Below are positions 28,276 through 35,440 of a stretch of 64,000 nucleotides of DNA, piece by piece; within the stretch, counting starts at the first letter, position 1, and every line of letters starts with the position of its first letter. The position numbers and the translations under genes are program-made. The stretch covers positions 31,835 through 95,834 of the forward strand of contig CANBQT010000006.1 of NCBI GenBank assembly GCA_947371755.1, in the 5' to 3' direction. Below the pieces are notes generated by a model that saw only the letters and a program-made list of their open reading frames with translations, searched no databases and was not told the origin of the DNA. The DNA is from Chitinophagaceae bacterium. GTDB taxonomy: Bacteria > Bacteroidota > Bacteroidia > Chitinophagales > Chitinophagaceae.

Positions 28276-29199
28276 TTAAAAATTCCAAAGTCTAGAAATA
28301 TTAAATCCAATCACATACTGTCCCTTTGTAAAATCGTTTTCACTAAACACAGAATTGTATTGTGGAATGGTATTTCCATAGTTTCCGAAAAACACCTGAA
28401 AATCGTGTCCACTTGACTTCATGTCTAACCCAAAACTAATATTAGGATATACATTATTCAAAGGATGTTGCGACAAGGGTTGTTCATAATTCGCTATGAT
28501 AGAAGTCTTAGGCGAAATTTTGAAACGGCCACTTGCTGACACTGAATAATGATCATTTAAAGTAGCAGTCTGAACAATATGGTTTATATCGAAATATCCT
28601 GGAACACTATTAAAGTGTGCATAGTTAAAAGATGCTTGCACTGAAAATGCTTCAGAGAATTTACGTGCTACAATAAACTGATTGAAAAAAGAGAAACGGT
28701 CACTGGTAGTAACAATAGGCAACGCATCGCTTTTAGCTCTGGTATCCATAGCAGCAGATCCAAAAAGGGTTACTGATACAGGGATATCATTATTTTTTGT
28801 TTGTTTAACAACTGCATATTTTAAACTACCGTCTACTATCATATTGTAATTATTGGCACCAAATCCTATCTGAAGATCTTTGATAGGAGTGTAACTAAAA
28901 CCTAAACGCATATTGGCTCCACCGAATAATCCAAATAGATCTGTGAACTGATGGTCGATTGTTCCGAAACGGTGATTGATATCGAATTCGAATGTTCCTT
29001 TAATAGGCACCATTACAGTTTGATTATCAATCAGAAAGTTTCCTTCAAAAGTATTTTTAACATAGGATTTCTTTTTCACTACTGGTTCAGCAGTTGCATC
29101 CTGTGCTTTCAATTCTGTTCCAGTGATCACAGTAGCCACCAAAAGAAGCAACAGTAGTCTAAGCTGGAAAGAAGGGAAATGAATGATATATTTTTTCAT
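28276..29199 (-). CDS. DUF5777 family outer-membrane beta-barrel protein (copy 1)
   Basis: The 307-residue protein has a signal peptide and an alternating-strand pattern ending in an aromatic residue (RLWNF). The NHRFGTIDHQFTDLFGLFGGANMRLG segment, seen again in the paralogue at 31259 as SHRFGYLW...AQLFGLNSGF, identifies DUF5777. These proteins are predicted outer-membrane barrels linked in Bacteroidota to c-type cytochrome genes. The CX4CH lipoprotein gene is 10 bp upstream, so the pair is co-transcribed. Confidence 0.85.
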   Translation of the reverse strand: MKKYIIHFPSFQLRLLLLLLVATVITGTELKAQDATAEPVVKKKSYVKNTFEGNFLIDNQTVMVPIKGTFEFDINHRFGTIDHQFTDLFGLFGGANMRLGFSYTPIKDLQIGFGANNYNMIVDGSLKYAVVKQTKNNDIPVSVTLFGSAAMDTRAKSDALPIVTTSDRFSFFNQFIVARKFSEAFSVQASFNYAHFNSVPGYFDINHIVQTATLNDHYSVSASGRFKISPKTSIIANYEQPLSQHPLNNVYPNISFGLDMKSSGHDFQVFFGNYGNTIPQYNSVFSENDFTKGQYVIGFNISRLWNF

Positions 29200-29209
29200 T
29201 GTGTTTTAT

Positions 29210-29608
29210 TTAATTGTTTTTTGCACCTTGTTTAATCCAAGCATAAACTTTACCGTTGATAGCCTGATCTGGTCCTGCTCCTAATGGCATTACTGGAGAT
29301 TTTTTTCCACTTAACCATTGATATAGATCACTATTGTCTGGATCTGAAGCTTTTATATAACCACCGACTGTCAATGATTTAAATGAGTTGTCTTTTGTTA
29401 AGTCGGGAGCTTTCCCGCCAGAAACATGGCAACCCGCTAGTGCGCAACTTTTCTGAAAAATCGGGTTGATATCATTTGCATAACTCATTTCAGTTGTAAT
29501 ACTATCTCCTGGGTTAACAACCAAGGTGGTAGTTTTATAGCATCCTGAAAATAGGAGCAGCATTGATGTAACCCCAACAGTTAGAAGCGCTGTTTTTTTC
29601 TTTAACAT
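29210..29608 (-). CDS. Lipoprotein with CX4CH heme-like motif (132 aa)
   Basis: The lipobox FSGC places the lipid-modified residue at Cys23. The mature part has C55-ALAG-C60-H61, a CX4CH motif in the context DINPIFQKSCALAGCH...APDLT. The same context occurs in the two lipoproteins at 32817 and 33463. CX4CH is a known covalent heme-c attachment variant, so this is likely a membrane-anchored monoheme protein. Only 31 bp separate it from the ethylbenzene-dehydrogenase-like gene. Confidence 0.82.
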   Translation of the reverse strand: MLKKKTALLTVGVTSMLLLFSGCYKTTTLVVNPGDSITTEMSYANDINPIFQKSCALAGCHVSGGKAPDLTKDNSFKSLTVGGYIKASDPDNSDLYQWLSGKKSPVMPLGAGPDQAINGKVYAWIKQGAKNN

Positions 29609-29639
29609 GATAATTGTTTTTAGTAAAACAGTGGGTTAC

Positions 29640-30932
29640 TTATTTCTGAAATTTCAACAACAAGTTTGGTTGTATTCCGTGTTGGTAATTGGATGAATTA
29701 AAGATCGCCATACCAAATGGTTGATCAACTAAACTGCTGAAATCGATATCTTGTTTCAACACATCTGGAGTTTTTAATAAACGCTTGTATTCCAAGATCC
29801 AACCAGATCCAGTGTAGGTAGCTTGTGCAGTAATATCAGCACGACCCATAGTTAAAGGAGCAGAAATAAATGAAGGGATACATTTTGATCCAACTGCAAT
29901 TCCAGTTGTTGCATCATCTAAATATTCTGCTTTACCATTTGGATCCAGAGTTCCACCTACATAAGTCAGTACACCTGTACTGCTAACACCAGTCACTTTT
30001 AATGCTTTACCACCAGCCAAAGTATCTGTAGCTAAATAATATTTAGCACCCACTGCATCTGGTACAATCCATTTTGGAACTGTTACTGATGCACCTGTAC
30101 CATCTAATTTCAAACTTTGTGAATTATTGAAAGCACCATTGCTTGCATTGGTATTGTTATTAATATAAGAAGTTGTAAAAGGAGATGGAGGGGTAAGGTC
30201 ATCAGCATGACGTCCGTTTCCTGAACCACCAACAGTATCTGTTACTGAAGGACCACCAGCCCAGTCTTGGTATTGGTCATCCATTTGTCCTGTTACTAAA
30301 TCTTTATTTAAATGACACCACCACATATCAATTTTTTCATTAGCTCCATTGGTATAGTGGTTTGCACTTTTATTTGGAACCATTACACCAGCAAAATTTC
30401 TATAAGGTGTGAATAAGTGACAGCTGGCATAACATGTTTGAGTAACAAACTTAGGAGTAGAAGCATCAATATTCCATAACATCGCTAACTGATCTTGACC
30501 CATTCCTTCTTTAATTAATACTCCATTAGCATCATAAGTTCTGCCATTCCCTCTTTGTGCCCAACGTTTAGTTGAAGCATTAAAATACCAAGGTTGTACC
30601 TGATAGTTACTTGGATCATTCCATTCTGCTAAGAAATAAATACTCGTTCCATCATACATAGAACGAATAGTAGCAGGATATTGAGTTCCCTGATATCCGG
30701 CAAATAAACCATTACCTGGATCAGGAACTGTTGGAGTTACTTGTAATTTGGTTGCATTATCCCAGATTGCATCTACGGTACCATCAATTGTGGGTGCTAC
30801 TGAAGTCTTATAAGAAAGCAACTCATTTGTACTTGAAGAAGTTGCTGGAGCAACGATCTGTGCAGTTTTTGTGCAATACACAAAAAATACAGTCACTGCA
30901 ATGAAAAAAGAGAGAACAAAAGTGGTTTTCAT
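29640..30932 (-). CDS. Ethylbenzene dehydrogenase-related heme lipoprotein
   Basis: The frame is open to 30965, but the ATG at 30932 gives a lipoprotein leader (FFVYC, Cys20) and 430 residues. The first half has the EB_dh-like beta-sandwich pattern (TIDGTVDAIWDNATKLQV, MYDGTSIYFLAEWND), the family that binds heme b in DMSO-reductase-type gamma subunits. A CX2CH site, C167-YAS-C171-H172, is in fact C-Y-A-S-C-H with three spacer residues (CX3CH). The protein is thus probably an exported heme protein. It is the first gene after the FNR-like sites at 30998-31033. Confidence 0.82.
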   Translation of the reverse strand: MKTTFVLSFFIAVTVFFVYCTKTAQIVAPATSSSTNELLSYKTSVAPTIDGTVDAIWDNATKLQVTPTVPDPGNGLFAGYQGTQYPATIRSMYDGTSIYFLAEWNDPSNYQVQPWYFNASTKRWAQRGNGRTYDANGVLIKEGMGQDQLAMLWNIDASTPKFVTQTCYASCHLFTPYRNFAGVMVPNKSANHYTNGANEKIDMWWCHLNKDLVTGQMDDQYQDWAGGPSVTDTVGGSGNGRHADDLTPPSPFTTSYINNNTNASNGAFNNSQSLKLDGTGASVTVPKWIVPDAVGAKYYLATDTLAGGKALKVTGVSSTGVLTYVGGTLDPNGKAEYLDDATTGIAVGSKCIPSFISAPLTMGRADITAQATYTGSGWILEYKRLLKTPDVLKQDIDFSSLVDQPFGMAIFNSSNYQHGIQPNLLLKFQK

Positions 30933-30997
30933 ATATGTCTGTTTAGTGTTAAAATTTAAAGACATTCAAATGTTCAAACTTTAAACAACGAACTCAA

Positions 30998-31011
30998 ATG
31001 ACTGTTATCAG
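30998..31011. promoter_or_regulatory. FNR/CRP-like site, imperfect
   Basis: The 14-mer atgactgttatcag has an ATGAC half-site, a 4-nt spacer and an imperfect second half. Its centre is 22 nt from the perfect site at 31020-31033, two helical turns. Both lie upstream of the gene starting at 30932. Confidence 0.4.
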
Positions 31012-31019
31012 ACAGTTTT

Positions 31020-31033
31020 ATGACATAAGTCAT
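31020..31033. promoter_or_regulatory. FNR-geometry palindrome ATGAC-N4-GTCAT
   Basis: The sequence atgacataagtcat is a palindrome with perfect 5-bp arms and a 4-nt spacer, the half-site geometry of the FNR branch of the CRP/FNR superfamily. It lies 87 bp upstream of the start codon at 30932, suitable for activation of the minus-strand operon. The regulator is not encoded in the window. Confidence 0.5.
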
Positions 31034-31204
31034 ATTTATGAACCAATTTTTATACAGTTAAAAGCAAAAAAAGAGCTGAAACAAGCTGAAAGGCCTGTAA
31101 ACATTGAATAAATGTTTGAACATTTAAATTTAAGACTAATTCGTCCTTTGTTAACAATAAATCGGCAAAATGAAGAATTTTTGCAAGTTTGACATTTTTA
31201 AATA
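31034..31204. other. Rest of the non-coding gap upstream of the EB_dh-like gene
   Basis: The AT-rich gap between 30932 and 31259 holds the two FNR-like sites and the terminator of the upstream unit. In the remaining stretch I see only repeated aaatgttcaaac/aatgtttgaacattt-like words (30967-30980 and 31109-31125), which are inverted relative to each other and could form a long-range pairing. No ORF or RNA gene is recognisable. Confidence 0.4.
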
Positions 31205-31230
31205 CAAAAAAGCCCCAGAGAACTGGGGCC
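31205..31230 (-). terminator. Terminator after DUF5777 copy 2
   Basis: The stem gccccag/ctggggc with a 4-nt loop at 31212-31229 is followed on the minus strand by a run of T. It ends the unit 34653-31259 and separates it from the gene at 30932. Confidence 0.8.
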
Positions 31231-31258
31231 TGTCCTTAAATATAAAACACAAATGAAA

Positions 31259-32203
31259 TTAGTGTGTCTGAACTACTTTTTTAATACCGTAGCTTCTGTT
31301 CAAATTGAAACCGATGGAGAAATTACCCGGTTTCATTTGATTCGAATTAGTACTTAACTGAGCAATATTAGATGCTGAAGAGGCACTAGAAATAAAGAAT
31401 TGGAAAATGTGTCCGCCTGTATCCCAATCATATCCTAATGATAAAACATCTGGAACATAGTTTACTGCAGATGCAGATTCATCTAATAAATTCTCATAAC
31501 CATTTAATTGACGTGTATATTCAAAAGTGATGGCAGTTTTATGAGATAATTTCATTCTGCCTCCAATGCCCAAAGAGAAAATATTATTGGTATTGTTGAT
31601 GCCATAAGGAACATAGTTATAATGGATATAAGATGGTATCAATTGCAATGAAAAGTTCTCACTGAATTTTCTAGCTATCAAAATCTGATGTAAGAATGAC
31701 AATCTATTCCAGGCAAGATCATCCGGACTAGGACCTTCAGAAGCATCCCAGTGCATTAAAGAAAACCAGGAAATAGTAATTGGAATATTTTTCTTACCAG
31801 TTTGTTGTTTCAATAATTTGAATTTAGCCCAAGTTTCAAACTGCGCATTTCCTGTTGCAGCAAAACCTGTATTCATCCAATCGGTAAAGGAATAGTCAAA
31901 AGACATATATGTGTTTGCAAAGCCAGAATTCAATCCGAATAACTGAGCCACATTTGACCAACCTTTGTTCTCTTTCCACAGGTATCCGAAACGGTGGCTG
32001 ATCATGAATTGAAGATTGCCTTTACCAGTCATCTCAACACTTTGTAAATTGATAATGCGTGTTGACTTAAAAGTGGCAGTTGCAATATTGTGCTTAACTT
32101 TTGAAGAGTCTTCTTTAACCAGATCTCCCAATAAGTCGTCTTGTGCACTTACTTTTAAAACAAAGCAAAATGCAAGCATAAAATATAATAATGTTTTTTT
32201 CAT
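31259..32203 (-). CDS. DUF5777 family outer-membrane beta-barrel protein (copy 2)
   Basis: The 314-residue protein has a signal peptide ending KVSAQ, then a barrel-like strand pattern with ISHRFGYLWKENKGWSNVAQ and AQLFGLNSGFANTYMSFDYS, matching the copy at 28276. The two are diverged paralogues, each placed beside a CX4CH lipoprotein set. It lies 24 bp downstream of the exported YceI gene and ends at a strong terminator. Confidence 0.84.
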   Translation of the reverse strand: MKKTLLYFMLAFCFVLKVSAQDDLLGDLVKEDSSKVKHNIATATFKSTRIINLQSVEMTGKGNLQFMISHRFGYLWKENKGWSNVAQLFGLNSGFANTYMSFDYSFTDWMNTGFAATGNAQFETWAKFKLLKQQTGKKNIPITISWFSLMHWDASEGPSPDDLAWNRLSFLHQILIARKFSENFSLQLIPSYIHYNYVPYGINNTNNIFSLGIGGRMKLSHKTAITFEYTRQLNGYENLLDESASAVNYVPDVLSLGYDWDTGGHIFQFFISSASSASNIAQLSTNSNQMKPGNFSIGFNLNRSYGIKKVVQTH

Positions 32204-32227
32204 GTGTTGTTTTTTAGACTAAATCAA

Positions 32228-32782
32228 TTAGTTTAATTGAAATACAATGGCAGCATCAATTGGAGTAAGATCAGCCAGTTTTGGCTTAACTAAACCAGGA
32301 ATATCTATTGCAAAATCTTCAGCTTTAATTTTAAAAGAACAATCGAATGTTACAGATTTACCTTTTACAGTCATTTTAACTGGCGCTTTAAAATCTTTGG
32401 TAACACCATGTAAAGTAACCTGACCTTCAGATGACATATTATAAACACCATCTTTGGTTAACTGATCTTTATTAAAGCCAGTTAATTTTCCTTTGAAAGT
32501 TGCGTTAGGAAATTTATTTGTATGTAAATAATTCTCGTTAAAATGTTCTTCTAATAAAGCATTATTAAAATGGAAGGTTTTCATAGGAACCAATAAAGCC
32601 ACTTCACTTGTTTCAACTTTTAAAACGGCTGTTCCTTCTTTACTTTGTGAAGCATAGTCCTTATGGCTTAAATCTTTATTAGGATTGAAGTAAATATTAG
32701 CATCCCTGGTTTTATAAGTTTGAGCATTGATCAAGTTTACAACCAGGATAAAAAAGAATGCGAATAATGTGAGTTTTTTCAT
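32228..32782 (-). CDS. Exported YceI family protein
   Basis: The frame extends to 32872, but the ATG at 32782 starts a clear signal peptide (MKKLTLFAFFFILVVNLINAQ) and gives 184 residues. The mature domain has the YceI features EEHFNENYLHTNKFPNATF and MSSEGQVTLHGVTKDF. YceI barrels bind polyprenyl lipids such as quinones. In this operon of heme-like lipoproteins and a barrel protein it could handle a quinone-like molecule in the periplasm (inference). Neighbours are 34-35 bp away. Confidence 0.9.
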   Translation of the reverse strand: MKKLTLFAFFFILVVNLINAQTYKTRDANIYFNPNKDLSHKDYASQSKEGTAVLKVETSEVALLVPMKTFHFNNALLEEHFNENYLHTNKFPNATFKGKLTGFNKDQLTKDGVYNMSSEGQVTLHGVTKDFKAPVKMTVKGKSVTFDCSFKIKAEDFAIDIPGLVKPKLADLTPIDAAIVFQLN

Positions 32783-32816
32783 AAAATGTTTTTTAAAGTT
32801 TGTGGGGTATATTTTT

Positions 32817-33440
32817 TTAAAGTGGTTGTCCTTGAGTAATCCAAGCCAGGAATGTAGATGTGGTAGTTGCATCTAAACTTAGCGTACCTCCTTTATGTCC
32901 GGATGCTCCAGAACTTGCCATCATGGCTGATAACTGATCTTTATCTGACACCATTTTTGCATAATCTAAGTTTGGTCCAACTCCACCATGACATGCACTT
33001 CCTTTACAAACTTGTTTGTAAATAGGAACGATATTAATGGTATAAGTAACTGGCCCTGTTATAGCTGGTGGTACATAGTTGTCTTTTGCACCTTGTGCTA
33101 CCCAAGTTTTAATGATCTCTGCCTGAGCTGGTGTAAAGAAGATACCTCCCTCACCAGGATGGTCTGAACCCTTTGCCATTTTATCAAAAACGGATGATCT
33201 TGATTGAATAGTTCCATAATAAATGGTGTCTTTGATGGCAAATGGAACGGCGTTAGAAACTTTTCCATTTATGTGGCAACCACATGCACCAGAGGTAACA
33301 ATGGGAACGATATCATCACGGAATGAAATACTAGCTAGTCCGGCTGCCGTTGGTTTAGTAATATCCTTATTGTTATTGTAACAAGAGAAGAATAGCAGCA
33401 CTCCGCCAATCACTCCCAGATATATTAATAATTTATTCAT
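32817..33440 (-). CDS. Lipoprotein with CX4CH and CXCH heme-like motifs (207 aa)
   Basis: The lipobox FFSC places the lipidated residue at Cys20. Two motifs are present in tandem half-domains: C53-G-C55-H56 (CXCH) after ISFRDDIVPIVTSGA, and C145-KGSA-C150-H151 (CX4CH) after INIVPIYKQV. Both halves share the IVPI...C...CH pattern with the other lipoproteins of the island. The first motif has lost the normal spacing and may not bind heme covalently. The protein is probably surface- or periplasm-facing. It lies 22 bp downstream of the lipoprotein gene at 33463. Confidence 0.82.
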   Translation of the reverse strand: MNKLLIYLGVIGGVLLFFSCYNNNKDITKPTAAGLASISFRDDIVPIVTSGACGCHINGKVSNAVPFAIKDTIYYGTIQSRSSVFDKMAKGSDHPGEGGIFFTPAQAEIIKTWVAQGAKDNYVPPAITGPVTYTINIVPIYKQVCKGSACHGGVGPNLDYAKMVSDKDQLSAMMASSGASGHKGGTLSLDATTTSTFLAWITQGQPL

Positions 33441-33462
33441 AAAATTTTTTTTCGGGTTACTA

Positions 33463-34653
33463 TTATTTTACAATGATTTTTCCTGAATAAGTGTATTTGA
33501 AAATGCCTGCACCATCAGTACCATATTTCCATACATCTGGAATATTTGGATCACTGAAATACCAGGCTTTGATGATAGCGATATCAGATGGTCTTAATCC
33601 GCCATCACTATAAGCCATATCACCCTGATTTTTAGTAGCCCAGACTTTTGTACGAGGATTTGCCAATAAGATGGTAGTATCCACTCTTGACAATAATGAA
33701 CTACTGGCATTTAGATTATCACCTTTTACATAAAAGCTTTTTCCAGCACCATTTACAAAAACAACTGAACTATTGGATCTGATTGATTTTGGAGCTAGAA
33801 CGTCTAACAATTGATCATCATAAGTATTTAATGGCCCGCGGCCACTAATTGCAGAAACAGGAGTACCAAATGTGGCATAAGGTCTGAAACTTGCATTAGC
33901 TAATGTATCAGTATAAAACTTACGAACACTATCTTTATAGGCAGCCCAAACTGAAGTTAGTTTAGGTTCTTTTAACTGAGGGTATGTTGTAATAGATCCA
34001 GTAGTTTGATTCTGGAAATAAAATGTAGTTGAATCAGCTGTTGTAAGCGTTCCTAATAAACCTTTTCTTGCCCAACCACCTGTAGCAGTTGCAGTATTAT
34101 GACAGTTTCCAGATGAACAACCAATTCCAATTAATGCAACGGCTGCAGGGCGAAAATCAACCAATGTCGGATAGTCTTTCGCGCCATTTTTGATCCAGTT
34201 ATAAATAATAGATTTTTCAGTAACAGTTAAATCAACGCCGTAATTAATCGGTGGCATTGCTTTATTCAGATCACTGGTAGTTACCATTTGAAATAATTGG
34301 CTAGCCTCTGGATTTCCTGCTACAACCATACTCTTTACACTTTCATATGTATCAAGAGTTGGTTTAACACCTCCTGCACCATGACAACCTGCAGAAACAC
34401 AATTGTTCTTAATAATGCTTCGAACACTTTTTGTTACAATAATATCATTAATGCCTGGCTTCGTATCAGCAAATGCAATGATGGTACTATCATAATAAGG
34501 TGAGAAAATAGTGGAATCAGGTTGATTCACTAATGATCTTGAAACAGTACTTGCATTTGTCCCGTCTTTCTTACACTGCACCAATAACAGTGAGATTAAA
34601 ACCATGCTGACAAGGCACAAGATGCCCTTTTGGTTGTAAACCGTTTTTTTCAT
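33463..34653 (-). CDS. Lipoprotein with two CX4CH heme-like motifs (396 aa)
   Basis: The frame is open to 34752; the ATG at 34653 yields a lipoprotein leader (LLVQC, Cys27) and 396 residues. Two CX4CH motifs are visible: C85-VSAG-C90-H91 and C179-SSGN-C184-H185. After the first comes AGGVKPTLDTYESVK and later KAMPPINYG, the c-type cytochrome-like pattern of Bacteroidota and Planctomycetes PSCyt1-type proteins. The C-terminal 200 residues have no family I recognise. It is the first gene of the unit and has an FNR-like site 149 bp upstream. Confidence 0.82.
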   Translation of the reverse strand: MKKTVYNQKGILCLVSMVLISLLLVQCKKDGTNASTVSRSLVNQPDSTIFSPYYDSTIIAFADTKPGINDIIVTKSVRSIIKNNCVSAGCHGAGGVKPTLDTYESVKSMVVAGNPEASQLFQMVTTSDLNKAMPPINYGVDLTVTEKSIIYNWIKNGAKDYPTLVDFRPAAVALIGIGCSSGNCHNTATATGGWARKGLLGTLTTADSTTFYFQNQTTGSITTYPQLKEPKLTSVWAAYKDSVRKFYTDTLANASFRPYATFGTPVSAISGRGPLNTYDDQLLDVLAPKSIRSNSSVVFVNGAGKSFYVKGDNLNASSSLLSRVDTTILLANPRTKVWATKNQGDMAYSDGGLRPSDIAIIKAWYFSDPNIPDVWKYGTDGAGIFKYTYSGKIIVK

Positions 34654-34801
34654 ACACTTAATTTTAATTGAATGATCTGTTGGAGTAGTGAATAGGTTTT
34701 TCAATTTTTTGCTCCAGAAATAACTTAGGTGGGATCTAAATTTCGGAGTCAAAATTATAAGTGTAATTTTTACATTTAAATGATAATAGACACTATTTTT
34801 T

Positions 34802-34815
34802 ATGACTTTTATCAG
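34802..34815. promoter_or_regulatory. FNR-like site in divergent promoter region
   Basis: The 14-mer atgacttttatcag has the same half-sites as the site at 30998-31011, differing only in the spacer. It lies between the divergent lipoprotein gene (start 34653) and the OB-fold gene (start 34905), so it could control either or both. Confidence 0.4.
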
Positions 34816-34904
34816 TCTTTTTTATGCTTATTGTCATTCTTTAGGGATTTTGTTAGTGTCAATTTTACATTTATTACAGATTTATCAATGCATCAATAGA
34901 AAAA

Positions 34905-35342
34905 ATGAAAAAGAAAATTATTTACTCCATCCTTGCAATCGTAGTGGTAGTGGTGATTTGGGTTGCTTTCAACAGAGAAAAAGCCACACAAATGGTAGTA
35001 GACCTGGGAATGGCAATGACATCATCGGTTAAACATCGAGATCCTTCCTCTGAAAAAGCAAAATTTGAAATGACAGCCGAGGCTTTTTCAAAAGCCTTTA
35101 AGGACAATGCAGTAGAAGCAAACAAACTATATATTAATCAGGCAGTATTAATAGAAGGTGATATCACAACCGTTTCTGGTGTAACCGTTACACTTAATAA
35201 TATAGCCTGTAATATCGACTCAACCCAAGTTGGCAAAATAAAAGATTTGAAAGTTGGATCAAAAGTAAAAGTTCAAGGACTAGTAGTTGGCTATAACGAC
35301 CTGATGGAAGAAATAGCTTTAGCACAATGTACCATTAAATAG
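34905..35342 (+). CDS. OB-fold (tRNA_anti-like) membrane-anchored protein
   Basis: The 145-residue protein has an N-terminal membrane anchor (IIYSILAIVVVVVIWVAF) and an OB-fold domain from about residue 65 (LYINQAVLIEGDITTVSG, VGSKVKVQGLVVGYNDLMEEIAL). This is the small tRNA_anti-like family found as single genes in Bacteroidota next to YceI and lipoprotein genes. It is divergent from the lipoprotein operon and probably shares its control region. The anchor points the OB domain to the periplasm, so tRNA binding is unlikely; ligand unknown. Confidence 0.8.
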   Translation: MKKKIIYSILAIVVVVVIWVAFNREKATQMVVDLGMAMTSSVKHRDPSSEKAKFEMTAEAFSKAFKDNAVEANKLYINQAVLIEGDITTVSGVTVTLNNIACNIDSTQVGKIKDLKVGSKVKVQGLVVGYNDLMEEIALAQCTIK

Positions 35343-35368
35343 GATGTAGTTTTTTTACAAGCAATCGT

Positions 35369-35422
35369 CTGACCTGCCCGAACATGTCCATAAACTTGTT
35401 CAGGGCAGGTCAGCTTTTTTAT
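35369..35422 (+). terminator. Terminator after OB-fold gene
   Basis: A long stem (ctgacctgccc...gggcaggtcag, one bulge) is followed by cttttttatt. It ends the OB-fold gene and lies against the convergent M1 peptidase gene. Confidence 0.85.
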
Positions 35423-35440
35423 TACATATCACCTATCCAC

